This document shows positions 32,556 to 44,346 of a DNA stretch of 64,000 nt, one piece after another. This stretch comes from Flectonema sp. DT1601 (Eukaryota > Euglenozoa > Diplonemea > Diplonemida > Diplonemidae). Position 1 is the first letter of the stretch. Each line of letters opens with the position of its first letter. The DNA lies in NCBI GenBank assembly GCA_964019425.1, contig OZ025834.1, positions 502,501 through 566,500 on the forward strand. The letters run 5' to 3'. The notes under the pieces were generated by a model. That model saw only the letters and a list, made by a program, of their open reading frames with translations, did no database searches and had not been told where the DNA came from. The position numbers and the translations under genes are program-made.

Positions 32556-33740
32556 CAAAATGATTTAGCCCAACAGCCCCTGATAAAATAATATATTTCT
32601 ATTTTATTTTATATATTCTGGTTGGTAGTTAAAAATCATTCATACACACTCTTTTTTTTCTTTTTTAATTTGTCACTTACCTAACCGGTCCTGACGAGCT
32701 CCGACGGACGTGTTCTTATCGTTTCTTACGATGAAAACCACTAAAAGTCCCTTGAATTTAATGAATGAAAAAAAAAAACAAAAAAAAAAACAGGGACGAC
32801 TAGTACTCCAGTGTTTTATATTGAATATCAGAAAATATTATTTTAATGTTTTTTTTTTTTTTTTTTCCCCCTTCTATTTTCTTTTACGATAAAACTTTAA
32901 TGTATTAACAATCACCACACACACACACATACACCAATAACCTTATTTATATATATCACTCTCTTTATGTTTTTTAATAAAAAAAAAAAAACGGACGTAA
33001 TGATGTGATTTTTTCCACCTACCTCAATTTATTTTTTTTTTTCCCCGAACGCGTTGGCTTATGTAGTATCACTTAATTGGTAAGCCTGATGTTAAATAAC
33101 TTTGATGAGGGTTGGGTAATGAAAATAATTGTTCTGTGAAGACCCTTATGGAACAGGAAGAATCTAATGTAATTATGTGGTACCTAAGAGCTACCCCGGA
33201 GAGTTCACTTAAACTAGTGAGACTCGCCATCTAACTCACTGTTGTATTCATACGTATCTGGCTTGATGTTTATTTCTCCTCCCTTTTCCCTCCTGTTATT
33301 ATTTACCGATTTGCCTATAAGAATATCGGAAGCACATCTTGCCCTCTCACCTGAATTGCGGTTTTGGGCAGACACGACATTCTATCAAATATTTTTTACG
33401 AATGGACTGTGTTCGTGAAAATAATATTTTTCTTTTTTTACTTTTTCTTCTATTGTTACGATATTTAATTGTGACCCTAATTGGAACGGGTAAAAAATAA
33501 TGTTGGCGGCGCAATGTACTTCTGTGACTTTGTCAGTCTTCGTATGCACAAACAGAAATAAGTATAAAAAAAAGCCAATTATTTTTGTTCGTTTTCTCTC
33601 CCTCTTGCCTTGTTATACTGTCTCTCCTCACACAGTCTTGCCTTTGTTATTAAACTGCGTCCCCGTTAGTGGTTTGTATAATGGTTGAGTTCCTCTGTAA
33701 TTGTTACTTCTACTTTGTTTATCTCAGAGTGATAAATTTA
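31867..33740. other. Intergenic, 1.9 kb
   Basis: A/T tracts including T runs of about 33 bases (32520-32552), a short CA repeat at 32916-32929, and no coding sequence I can defend. Acceptor-like TTTATCTCAG ends at 33727. Confidence 0.5.
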
Positions 33741-34895
33741 ATGCCGCAAACACCTCGGAGGGTAGGTAGGTCATCAACACCAGTCAAAAGAAGTGGGAGT
33801 CAGTGTGGAAGATGTCGATCTCATTCTGGAGGTGTAACGCGAGGAAGAAGTCCACGAGGAGTTCAGCCGTCAGCAAGAGAGCTTCTACGAGCCACTGATC
33901 CTCAAAAACGACCAAAGTGGATTGATCCACATAGACCTACAAAACCACTTCCTCCAAGAATGGTTGGCAGACATAAAACAATGGACCCAGACTGGGCGAT
34001 AGAACATGAAGTTCTAAATAAAGAAACCTATCCAAACTGGACTCTTGATGATGAAGACAAAAACGTAAAACACCTTCCTCCTCATAAGCATCATCTTCCT
34101 GCTAATACTGGAAGCCCTCGTCTACCACGAGCAGAGAGACAAGATAAAGGACAATACGATTCAACAGTAAATAGCAGTCAGTATCCTAATTGGACTCTAC
34201 GTGATAATCAAGGATCCCCGAGAACTCCCAGATCAGGAAGGAATCATTGGAATAAAAACGATGATATCGAAGGCAGCAAACCCGCAATTGCAAAATTCCG
34301 TAAAGGAAATCGAAAAATCATCGCAGATCCATATCCAGATAGACTCGCAGCACCCGTCCCTGGAGGATATAATAAAGAAAAAACAAACACAATAACCCCT
34401 TGGACTGATAAGCACAAATCACACATCGATGCCTCTGGTAAGGCACTTCCAAATGATACCAAACAATTATATAATATCCACGAAGGAACTTTACGAACTA
34501 AAGAAGTTGAAGTGTTCAAGTCAGGAGTTTATTCTACAGCAGAGGTATTGATGAGACATACTCCAGGTAGGGGACGTGATTTTAATATTCTTTCTCATGA
34601 GTCGCCTACTCCAGTATCTCATGTTAGAAATCGTAGTGTAGGTCGTGTTTCATCATCCCTAACAACTTGTGATATTCAAGGAGCACGTCCGAGAACTTAC
34701 AGTACGACTCCAGTTAGAAATCGCCCTCCAGGACCAACTCAACTTCCGTTTCCTCAAGGACCAGATCAATCAATCTCGCGATGTACAACTCCCCGAAGAG
34801 AACCTTCTCGTGGTTTCAATTCTATCACACCTGCAAGACAATCACCTTCAATGAGTCACCACTCAATGATGTCATCTCAAATTACGTTCTTTTAA
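33741..34895 (+). CDS. Basic, proline/arginine-rich protein, unknown
   Basis: I placed the start at the ATG 13 bases after the acceptor-like CTCAG (33727). The frame is open 24 codons further upstream, but that part is leader-like. The 384-residue product is basic, rich in Pro, Arg, Ser and Thr, and predicted disordered. YPNWTL occurs twice (about residues 96 and 152), each followed by a charged linker. PRRVGR, TPRR and TPVRNRPPG-type segments resemble proline-directed kinase sites. KEVEVFKSGVYSTAEVLMRH is the most ordered-looking piece. I do not recognise a family; a cytoskeleton-associated protein is a guess. Confidence 0.75.
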   Translation: MPQTPRRVGRSSTPVKRSGSQCGRCRSHSGGVTRGRSPRGVQPSARELLRATDPQKRPKWIDPHRPTKPLPPRMVGRHKTMDPDWAIEHEVLNKETYPNWTLDDEDKNVKHLPPHKHHLPANTGSPRLPRAERQDKGQYDSTVNSSQYPNWTLRDNQGSPRTPRSGRNHWNKNDDIEGSKPAIAKFRKGNRKIIADPYPDRLAAPVPGGYNKEKTNTITPWTDKHKSHIDASGKALPNDTKQLYNIHEGTLRTKEVEVFKSGVYSTAEVLMRHTPGRGRDFNILSHESPTPVSHVRNRSVGRVSSSLTTCDIQGARPRTYSTTPVRNRPPGPTQLPFPQGPDQSISRCTTPRREPSRGFNSITPARQSPSMSHHSMMSSQITFF

Positions 34896-35168
34896 GTTTT
34901 TTATTATTGTGAATATTCTTCCCCCTTTGCGTGAATCCAGTTCGATTCCCGCTATCTCTTTTTTCCCCCCTTAATTTCTTTTGAATACAATAATTGTAAC
35001 CACCTCCCACTCCACATGGAGGAGGTTGTACCGAACCTATCAAATCCATTCCCTTGTTTAACTTGTAGAATAAAGAGCTACTATTGCTCTGGCTGTACTA
35101 GATAGGAATATAATTATTTTTAATTTTTTTTATACACCTATTTCCCATTTCTCAGTAAAAAAACCTCC

Positions 35169-38100
35169 ATGGCGAAGAGCCGCAGCAAGGAGGCTAGAAA
35201 AGCAGCTGCTGTAACGGCAGCAGCAGCAGCAGCTGTAAAGAAAACTTCTAGCGACCCTTTGGTAGCGAGATGGCAGAAAAGTAAGAAGCAACGGGCATTT
35301 GAGAAAACCCTGAAGAGAAAGGAGAAAGAGCAGAAGGGAAGAGATGCCCTTGCTGATTTGGAAAAACAAACTCAATTGATAGCTCAACACAGAGAAACTA
35401 TCTCACAAGACAAGGCAGCTGAGGAGAAAATAAGAAAAGAAAGGAAGAGAAAAGTTGATTCTGAACGTAGTGAAATCAGAAGAAAAAATGGAGTTTTAGC
35501 AAAAGCAAAGGCTGATGCTCTTCTGCAATTCCAATCGTTTAAGCAGACAAAACATCTCGAAGAGCAGACTGCTGCTCAAGAAGCAAGAAAAGAAGAAGCA
35601 GAGAAAATACATCAAATGTTCGAAGAACAACAAGCATCAGGTTGGAATGTCCCGACAACATACAATGTTAACGTCCAGAGAAAACCAGAATTAGAATTCT
35701 CTCGAAGACTACTTCCGATTCTAAACATGGAACAAGAGATTGTTGAAGCCATAAACGAATTATCATCGAACGCTTTAATGCTTTGTGGAGAGACTGGTTC
35801 TGGAAAGACAACTCAAATTCCTCAATTCTTATGGGAAGCTGGTTATGGTTCTATTAACAAAGAACACAAGGGAATGATTGGAATTACTCAACCCAGACGT
35901 GTAGCTGCGCGAAGTATTGCTCAACGAGTAGCAGAAGAACTTAACACCGACTTTGGTGATTCTGTTTCATACCAAGTTCGTTATGATAATAACTTATCTG
36001 CGAATACGAAAATAAAATTTATGACAGAAGGAATTCTAATCAAAGAAATTCAAACAGACATTGCTCTAAGACAGTACAGCGTACTCATCATCGATGAGGC
36101 TCACGAGAGATCAATAGCTACTGACCTCTTGCTTGGATTATTGACACGTGTTGTAAAGCTAAGGTGGGATCTTAGAGATAAGTTAGGACCTTTAAAAGTC
36201 GTCATCATGTCCGCAACTCTTCAAGTCAGCGCTTTATCTGATAATAGAGTATTGTTTCCAGTTCCTCCACGTGTTATTAACGTCGAGGCCAGACAATACC
36301 CTGTAAATAAACATTTCGCAAGAAAGACTAACGTCCACAACTACGTTGAGGAAGCCGTTCACAAAGTAGCACAGATTCATACGAAACTCCCTCCAGGTGG
36401 TATTTTGGTATTTATGCCAACGCAAAGAACAATCGAACAGACAGTTAAAAAGGTTCAAGACATGTTTTCAAAGAAGAAAGTTAAATACAGCACAGCCGAT
36501 TGGGACGCTATTAAAAATAAAGAAAAACTCAGCAAGAAGGACAAAGCGTTAAATCAAACTGAAGACCAAGCGACTGCAGCTGGAGTAGATGATTACGGTT
36601 TAACACTAAATGATTACGAATTAGGAGATATGGATGAAGGACCTGCTCGTAATGAAGGAAAGATTAGAGATGATTTTGATGTTGTAATTGACCTACCTGA
36701 CGATCCTGATCAGGAGATGGAAACAAAACCAAACGTAACTCAATCATCTAACATCCCTGAACCTGAACTCGAACCTGACTGTGAAGAGGAAGAAGAAGAG
36801 GAGGAAGAAGAAGAAGAAGATGAAGAGTGCGAAGAAGATGACATGTTCGACATCTCCATGGCTTCTGCAGATGATTCCCCACAAGCTGTTGAAGCTCCAA
36901 CAACCACGACAACCACTTCAGTAAAATCAAAGAAAAAATCTAAAAAATCTATCGAAGAAGATCTCGAACTTGAAGAAGAAGGAGAATACGATACAGTCCA
37001 CGTCCTTCCATTGTACGCTTTGTTAAATCCAAAGCTACAAGACAGAGTCTTTGAACCAGTTCCAAAGGGAAAACGATTAATTGTCGTAGCGACTAATATC
37101 GCTGAGACATCCCTGACTCTGAGTGGAATTAGTTACGTTGTTGATACTGGTAGAGCAAAGAACAAAGTATTCGACTCACAAACAGGTGTGGCAAAGTTTG
37201 AGGTCTCCTGGATATCAAAAGCATCAGCCGAACAACGTGCTGGACGTGCTGGAAGAACTGGTCCTGGTCACGTGTACAGATTGTTCTCAACAGCGGTATT
37301 TTCCAATGAGTGTACCGACCATCAAGTACCAGAGATTCTTGTTTCTCCATTGGATTCACTCGTACTATTTATTAAAGGTTTCTGGGACAGATCAGTGTTG
37401 GCTTTTCCATTTCCTACGCCACCACCACCTGCTGGTATTCGAAATTCATTAAAACACTTGGCTCGTCTTGGAGCACTTGATGAGACTGCTGATCAATTTG
37501 TTATCAGTAGGTTGGGGTATGTTGTTATTGGTTTCTGGGAGTATCTTGACTTCATATCTTGACAAAAAAAAAAAAAAAAAAAAAAAAAAACAGAGAAAAA
37601 ATCGCAAAGTATCCACTTCTACCAAAGTATGGTAAAATGTTAGTCATGGCTAAAATATTAATGGAAGGCAAGCGGACGGTAGATGACGAAAGGCTCCTAC
37701 TCGGATTAACAACACCTGTACTTCCTGAGAAAGATGGAAAGAAGCTGCTCGCAGCTATTGTGAATATTGTTTGTGTTGCTTCCACCATGTCAGATGTATT
37801 TATCCAACCAAACGATGCAGATCCTGAGGTATGTCATCACTAATGAGTGAGTTCAATCTCATGTGAGCGATTTCCTATTTAATTAAAAAAAAAAATCAAA
37901 AAAAAAAAAAAAAAAAAACAGACAATGAAGAAATTCCGAGCTGTTATGAAACAACATCGCCGACCTGGATCAGACTTTCTCACAGCGTTGTCGGTGTTGG
38001 TTGCATTTGATAACGCGAAGGGAAACAAACAAACATTTTGTGATCAGAACTTTCTTTCTTACAGAAATCTGAAGGATTCTTGTGATTTGAGAAGGCAATT

Positions 38101-38587
38101 AGCAGAACTTATCGTAGCTGAAGAGGAGGTCATCGACATCTTTGCGAGTGTTGCTGACGAAGAAGAAGTCACTACAAAGAGTGAAGCGAAGAAAACTGAT
38201 GTCACAAAACTGTTGTCTGGAAATCAATTGGTTGGGTCTCCTGACTCTGAAATACTTTTGAGAAAATTAATTTGTTGTGGTCTCATTGATAATGTCGCTA
38301 GACGAGCAACACCTGAAGAATGTATGACTCGAAAACCTCCAGTTGACTACCACTCAACAACACGTCGTACTCCATATATTCATATTCTTCACAATGATAT
38401 TATGTACGTTCATTCAAACTCTGCTGTTGCAACATTACAACCACCACCTGAGTGGGTTATTTTCACTTCCCTCCAAACAACAACAAAAGTTGCAGGTAAA
38501 AAGTTAAAAACCCCTCGTACAGTAATGAAGGGTGTTACTGCTGCACGCAAAGAATGGTTAACTGGATTGGGTTGGGAAGGGATTTAG
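35169..38587 (+). CDS. DHX37: DEAH-box RNA helicase DHX37/Dhr1
   Basis: Exons 35169-37516, 37594-37828 and 37922-38587 give 1082 residues. Walker A is GETGSGKT (207-214), DEAH lies at 309-312 in LIIDEAHERS, SAT at 348-350, and QRAGRAGRTG near 688-697. Winged-helix, ratchet and OB-fold regions fill the C-terminal third. The Lys-rich N-terminus and the long acidic insertion between the RecA domains (about 510-600) fit DHX37, known in yeast as Dhr1/Ecm16, which removes U3 snoRNA from pre-18S rRNA in the nucleolus. Both introns (77 and 93 nt) start GTATGT and end in a 20-28-base A tract plus CAG. Acceptor AG of the gene is at 35155. Confidence 0.93.
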
Positions 38588-38820
38588 TCTGCGGTGTTAC
38601 CGCAACTTGAATAACATGCCTCAACTGTTTTATTTGTTACAAACACTACGTTATCATCAGTGCCATCAATTAGTTATTTTTGTGAGTTAGGAGATAGTAT
38701 TTTATTAATTCTATTTTCATATGTAGGTTTCATTGGAGCTGGTTGTTTATGTTGAACGTCACGGGATTGGTTATCGATTCCAAATAATTCATTTTATCAG
38801 TCTTCCCCCAAACACTAACG

Positions 38821-39676
38821 ATGTTTGCCCAGCCGTTTGGCGGGGGATTTGGTGGGGGAGGGTTCGGTCAGCAGCAACAGCCGCAAGGGGGAATGGGAGG
38901 AGGTTTCGGCCAGCAACAATCAGGAGGAGGGTTTGGTAGTGGTGGTTTTGGGCAGCAGCAGCAGCAGCAGCAGCAACAGCAACAGCAGCCTGCGGGTTTC
39001 GGAGGTGGCTTCGGACAGAGTAGCTCCGGATTCGGGAGCGGGGGGTTCGGTGGTGGGTTTGGTGGTGGCGGTCTTGGTCAACAACAGCAGCCACAACAAC
39101 AGCAACAGGGACAACAACCATTCGGAGCTTTCGGACAGCAACAAACAGGTCAACAACAGCAGACTCCGTTTGGAGCTGGAGGATTCGGAGCCAGTAGTGG
39201 TGGTATGGGGGGTGGCTTTGGTCAACAGCAACCTGCAGGCGGATTTGGTTCTTCTCCTTTTGGCGGTGGCGGGTTTGGCCAACAGCAACAACAACAGCAA
39301 TCTACATTTGGAAGGGGAGGAGGAGGCGTCTTTGGCTCTTCCGGTGGAGGATTCGGAGCCGGTAGTAGTGGAGGAATGGGAGGCGGTTTTGGTGGTGGAT
39401 TTGGACAGCAGCCACAACAACAGCAACAACAACAACCCTTCGGCCAACAACAACAGCGTCCATTCGGAGCCTTTGGTCAAACATCCGGCGGCGGTTTTGG
39501 TCAACAGCAACCCCTTGGTGGCGGTGGCGGTGCATTTGGTGGGGCTTTCGGAGCATCTTCGTCAGGATTCGGTCAGCAACAAACAGGTCTCGGGGGTGGC
39601 TTTGGTCAGCAGTCATCTCCATTTGGACAACAGCAATCTGGAGGGATGGGTGGTGGTTTTGGCGGAGGTTTCGGTC

Positions 39677-39707
<31 letters not shown>

Positions 39708-41610
39708 GCAGCCATTCGGTGGAGGTGGCTTCGGTCAACAGTCAGGAGGACAATTTGGCCAATCTGCACCGCTTGGAGGTGGTGGCTTTGGAGCATCCCG
39801 TCCTGCGTTTGGCACAGGTATGGGCTCCGGGGGTTTTGGTCAGTCAGGCGGTGGATTCGGAGCGTCATCTGCTTCCTTTGGGGGAGGTGGCTTCGGAGCA
39901 GGAGGCGGTGCTGCTAGTGGCGGATTCGGAGGCGGTTTTGGAGGTGGTGGTGGGTTTGGACAATCGAGCAGTAGTGGTTTTGGAGGCGGTTTTGGAGGAG
40001 CGGGGGTAGGCGCAGGAGGTGGGTTCGGAGGCGGCGGGTTTGGACAATCTAGCAGCGCTGGCTTTGGTGGAGGCTTTGGGGCCTCTTCAAGCACTGGATT
40101 CGGAGGCGCTGCGGGCGGATTCGGACAACCAGCCGGAGGTGGGTTTGGGCAACCAGCGGGGGGCGGATTCGGACAACCAGCAGGTGGTGGATTCGGACAA
40201 CCAGCTGGAGGTGGATTTGGGCAACAAGCCAGTGGTGGGTTTGGGCAAGCGGCGGCCGGCGGATTTGGACAGCCAGCTGCGGGCGGGTTTGGACAACCAG
40301 CGGGTGGTGCATTTGGTGGAGGGGGCTTTAGTGCCTCCTCTTCCGGAGGCTTCGGGGCTGGTGGGTTTGGTGCCAGCGGTGGCGGAGGATTTGGACAGTC
40401 AAGTGGAGGTTTTGGAGGCGGCGGTTTTGGTGCACAGTCGGCATCTGGATTTGGTGGTTTTGGAGCCTCGTCATCAGGTGGGTTTGGTGGGGGCTTTGGG
40501 GCTGCCTCTTCTAGTAGTCCTGGCTTTGGTGGTTTCGGGGCAATGCCTGCTCCAGGCGCAGGATTTGGTGCCGGCGCAGCCCCACCTGGACCACCCCTAG
40601 CAGCATCTATTCCTGACTCTACAGGGTCTGGAGTAGCTAATGAATCCCCTTACTTAATAAATGTTATGGAGAATCCTTATGGTACTGATTTTACTATTCC
40701 AGTGAAGCCAACTGAGGAAGTTATTCACATGCCAGTAGCAGAACCTGAAAAGTCTGTTTCGTTTTCATGGACACCAACACCTAAATTATCTTCTCGGGTA
40801 TCAATTGCGAAGGCGGGTCCAGTTAAAGAACAACCACCTAAAAGGAGTCAGAGTAGTGTAGTTGATGGGATTACAGGAACGGAAGTTACACCACCACCAG
40901 CTTCTCCAGTTCTTGCAGCGTCAACTGGTCCAGCAGCGTTGTTAGCTGACTCGACTCCATTTAGACATGTTTCTATTCAAGGAGATAATGGAGTTGGTAT
41001 GCTTCCTTCTAGTGTTCAACGTGATGAGTGTTCAAATATTCAATCGAGACCTTCATTTTCAAGACCACCACTTTCGAACGGAAAGCTAACAACACCAGCA
41101 CGTGTTGCTCCACAGGAGTTGTCTTCAATTGCCAGAAGTACTTCTTTTACTTGTGGACTTCCGTTAGATTCGTCTAAGAAAGAATATAATGTTTTAGAAA
41201 TAACTGATGACTACTACATCATTACGCCTTCACTGACTGAGCTTAGAAGGATGTCAAAGGAAAGGTTGAGTTCTCTTAATAATTTTACGATCTCAAAAGA
41301 TGATGTCACGGTAAGATTCTTACAACCAGTTGATGTTTCGGATCTCAGAGTTCCTTTAGATGAGATTGTTCAAATTGAAGATCAGCAATTCCTCGCATAC
41401 GAGAAGAGTGCTATCACGATCCCACCACCAGGTAAGGAATTAAATGTAGCAGTTCACGTTACTGTTGATTCACTGTTTAGATCTAACCCATCAGTTACCG
41501 AAGCAGAAGTATTGTCTATGGGTGATAGCATTCCTGGTTATCGTCATATATCATTTGATGCTCATTCGGGTGCTCTTGAATACCGCTATGACCCTGCTGG
41601 AGGTGAGTAG
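38821..41610 (+). CDS. NUP98: Nup98/Nup145N-type FG nucleoporin
   Basis: This 929-residue product has about 600 residues of GGFG, GGGFGQ and poly-Gln repeats, the phase-forming FG part of nuclear pores, then a linker, then a C-terminal domain from about residue 789. That domain (YYIITPSLTELRRM, FTISKDDVTVRF, LDEIVQIEDQQF, PPPGKELNVAVHVT) matches the Nup98 autoproteolytic domain. The cleavage motif HFS that normally ends it is absent; the aligned end is RYDPAGGE, so no self-cleavage and no attached Nup96 are expected. No GLEBS (Rae1-binding) motif was noticed. A GTGAGT at 41603 might instead start an intron to 42017, changing only the last few residues. Acceptor AG at 38800. Confidence 0.88.
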
Positions 41611-42285
41611 TATTTAATTACAGTAGTTAGTAGCTGGCTAACATTCAGAGAGATCTATGTTACGGGATCCTGTTAGATATGATTATTTCTTCTTTTACAA
41701 AAATTTGTGTCTTGAAGAGTGATTAAGAAATTTCGTTGATCAATTATTTAGTTTTTGTTATGTCAAAAAAAAAAAAAAATAGTGCTGAGGCTGTGGGATT
41801 TTTTTTTCTTCTATTATCTTTTTTTTCTCTTTTTTTTTTTTTCTTCTCTTTTTTTTCTAACATGTCGAAAAGGTTTTTTTTTTGACGCCAACTTGAAATC
41901 AGCATCCCCACAGTCACATCGACAATGACAATTATATTTATTTTTATGTTATTTTTAAAAGTCTCATGATTACTTCATTGCTTAATCTATATTTTTTTTT
42001 TTTTAAACACCCCACAGAATCGGTACAGCGATAAGATGTTGGAAAATAGTGATAACATAACAGTGAAGTGAACAAGTACCCCCCATTCATTGTAAAGTAT
42101 TTATGTCAATCGCAGAGTGTATACCTACACTAACATTACCTTTAGTCACTGTATCTCAGAACTAATGTTAAATTATCGTTATGTTGTCTATGATACAAAA
42201 CATTTGTATTTTACGTGCAAACTCGAACAGTTAACCCCCCATTCATGTTGTATTTATTTTATACAGATTATCACTCTGAAAAGAT
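41611..42285. other. Intergenic leader region of the tail-anchored gene
   Basis: Pyrimidine tracts, then the block shared with 14134-14230 (at 42135-42230). A CCCCCCATTCAT word occurs on both sides of the block. An acceptor-like TATTTTATACAG ends at 42266. Confidence 0.6.
42135..42230 (+). repeat. Leader block shared with 14134-14230
   Basis: Second copy of the block. Identity is roughly 70 percent by eye with long exact words such as TGATACAA and TCGAACA. It lies 55-150 bases upstream of an ATG. Confidence 0.65.
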
Positions 42286-43803
42286 ATGCCGAATCTTAAC
42301 TCTGCTCTGACCGCTTCATGTTCAGAAAATGCCATTCCCGAATCAGTAGAGTACACTACTGTGGAGGAAGAACGAGCAATGCTTGAAAAAGATCCTGAAA
42401 AAAAGAAGAGAGTTGCTATTCTAGAAGAAAATTTACAAAAATTGCTCGACGAACAAGCCAGAAGCTTAGGCTGTTTGATAGAAGAAACAGTAAGAATACA
42501 CAAAGCTATAAAAGAAGATGTAGCAAAGATGTGGGAACAAGACAGAGAAGAAGACCAACTTGTTGAACAATCAAAGATTAAGACTCAAATGTTAGAAAAA
42601 GAATTATTACGTCACAACCCAACTTATGAAGCGTTTAGAGATTCAAAACAAGGCAACTCATCAACACAATGCTCATGGATGAATAGTTCTGATGTGAATA
42701 GTTTTACTTCTTGGGATGAGCTCATTACACTAACTCCAGAGATGTGTAGTGATTTGATGGATATAAAAAAAGGTGTTAAGGACATTACTTGTTGTCCAGA
42801 TCTTCTCTCATGTCTGACTGTAATGTTTGATAAATGTTCTCTACAAACTTATTCATTCAGAGTATTCGGAGAATCAATCCATGACTTGTCTTTGTCTAAT
42901 GCAAGTGATTCTCGTGATCTACTTGGTCTAGCAGTATCATTAATATCTAATTACAGAACAGCTGCTCAAATCCCTCTCGACAGTACAGTGACTGAATCTC
43001 AAGTTCAATTCGTTGCAACCAACATTCGCGTTGCTCGATCGAACCCGTCCTGCAACAATCCCCATGAACTTCTATTTCGGTTGTTGTGTAGTCCTGTTTT
43101 TATTAAATACCTAACACCAAGTGTTATTCATAGTGAACCACTTCCTATTGCGTTAGTTCCAATGAGTGGTGAATGCTGTAGGACCTACTTAAGGTTATTC
43201 ATTATAAAAGGTACTATCAGACTAGTAGAAGAACGGCTACCACATGTGTATCCAGGAACAGGCGTTACTTCGGTAGATAGAAATTCTGTTGTGAAATTTA
43301 TCAAAAAATTTCAAGAAAGTAGTGGACAACCTGAAACATGTGTGATTGATGTTATGGTGTCTGGAGGTGAAACAAGTATTGAATGGGTTCATAAAATGAA
43401 TTGTGATATGGTACAGGTAGTTCCTTGGGAAGATTTCTGTTCTATGGCTCAGAAATCAGGTGAGCAGACGACATTCGAATGGGTTGCGTTCCCACATCCA
43501 AAGAACATCATTGCGTCAGAAGGTGGTGAAGCTGTCCAGTCACGTGATGCCATGCAATCAATTCTTGTTTCGGAAGCTCCAAATCTGATTCCTTCAAAGT
43601 CTTGTTGGAGTACATCGACACCTCATTCAACATTTCACCTCCTCACTCGACAGCCTCTTGTTAGAGCATCACAAAACTCCTTAGATGAATCAGGAAGGTA
43701 TAGTAGTACAACTCAGTCAATAATAGCCTCCGTTGGAACCAGCATTGCCTTTGCTTCAATAGCATTTGCCACCGGGTATATGTTGTCGGGTAAAAAGAAA
43801 TAG
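42286..43803 (+). CDS. Tail-anchored coiled-coil protein, unknown
   Basis: The product has 505 residues and is intronless. Residues 20-105 are charged and helical, probably a coiled coil. The middle is a mixed globular region without a motif I recognise. Residues 478-500 (IIASVGTSIAFASIAFATGY and so on) form one hydrophobic helix followed by GKKK at the very end, the layout of a tail-anchored protein inserted post-translationally in the ER, mitochondrial or peroxisomal membrane with the body in the cytosol. The start follows acceptor AG 42266 by 19 bases. The leader contains the repeat block shared with the gene at 14396. Confidence 0.75.
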   Translation: MPNLNSALTASCSENAIPESVEYTTVEEERAMLEKDPEKKKRVAILEENLQKLLDEQARSLGCLIEETVRIHKAIKEDVAKMWEQDREEDQLVEQSKIKTQMLEKELLRHNPTYEAFRDSKQGNSSTQCSWMNSSDVNSFTSWDELITLTPEMCSDLMDIKKGVKDITCCPDLLSCLTVMFDKCSLQTYSFRVFGESIHDLSLSNASDSRDLLGLAVSLISNYRTAAQIPLDSTVTESQVQFVATNIRVARSNPSCNNPHELLFRLLCSPVFIKYLTPSVIHSEPLPIALVPMSGECCRTYLRLFIIKGTIRLVEERLPHVYPGTGVTSVDRNSVVKFIKKFQESSGQPETCVIDVMVSGGETSIEWVHKMNCDMVQVVPWEDFCSMAQKSGEQTTFEWVAFPHPKNIIASEGGEAVQSRDAMQSILVSEAPNLIPSKSCWSTSTPHSTFHLLTRQPLVRASQNSLDESGRYSSTTQSIIASVGTSIAFASIAFATGYMLSGKKK

Positions 43804-44346
43804 TCTTTTTTTTTTATTTTTTTTTGGTTTTTACTTTTCAGTTACACTTAATGTTAACTTTTACACGACATCTTTTTATTCAATCTTCCCTCCCTTTTCT
43901 TTCAAAAGGAATTTATCATTAATTTCAGTAACAATTTCTCTTTTCTTTGTCTTAATTTTTCCTTGCGTGTCATTTTTGAAGACAGGAAACGGCTACAGAT
44001 TGGGTCCCCTGTTGAATTGAGATACCCTCCTAGAGACACTCATAATATACCCTGAACAACTAAACTAAACGGCTTTCAAATCGGAGGATTATTTTCTTGC
44101 TCTTAAAGAAGACGCTTGTTTTTGATCCCACCAAAAGACATTTAAAAAAAAAAAAAAATTCTCAACATTTTTAATATAAATAACTTAAGTTTTAGTATTT
44201 ATCGTTGATGTGTGTGATAGTTTTAAATTATTTATAGATTCTCTAAACAGGTTTTTAGATGCATCCGATTACATGACTGATGAGCTAATTTCCATAATCA
44301 TATTTCATGAAGTTATTTTCTTATTGCAGGAACTGTGTAGTATTCA
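43804..44346. other. Intergenic
   Basis: T-rich start, DR1 copy 5, then an acceptor-like TTTTCTTATTGCAG ending at 44329. Nothing coding. Confidence 0.6.
43981..44070 (+). repeat. Dispersed repeat DR1, copy 5
   Basis: GGAAACGGCTACAGATTGGG, then TACCCTCCTAGAGACACTCA and TAATATACC. It is the only copy outside the gene-poor zone. Confidence 0.65.

Noticed and set aside
34935-34960. B-box-like AGTTCGATTCCCGC suggesting a tRNA
   Set aside because: No A box, D arm or acceptor stem at the right distance.
38825-40009. Long second open frame over the Nup98 FG region, and several antisense frames (38920-39510, 39302-39868)
   Set aside because: They are shadows of the GGN/CAG-like repeat composition; their proteins are Ser/Asn/Leu low-complexity and the FG frame explains the sequence.
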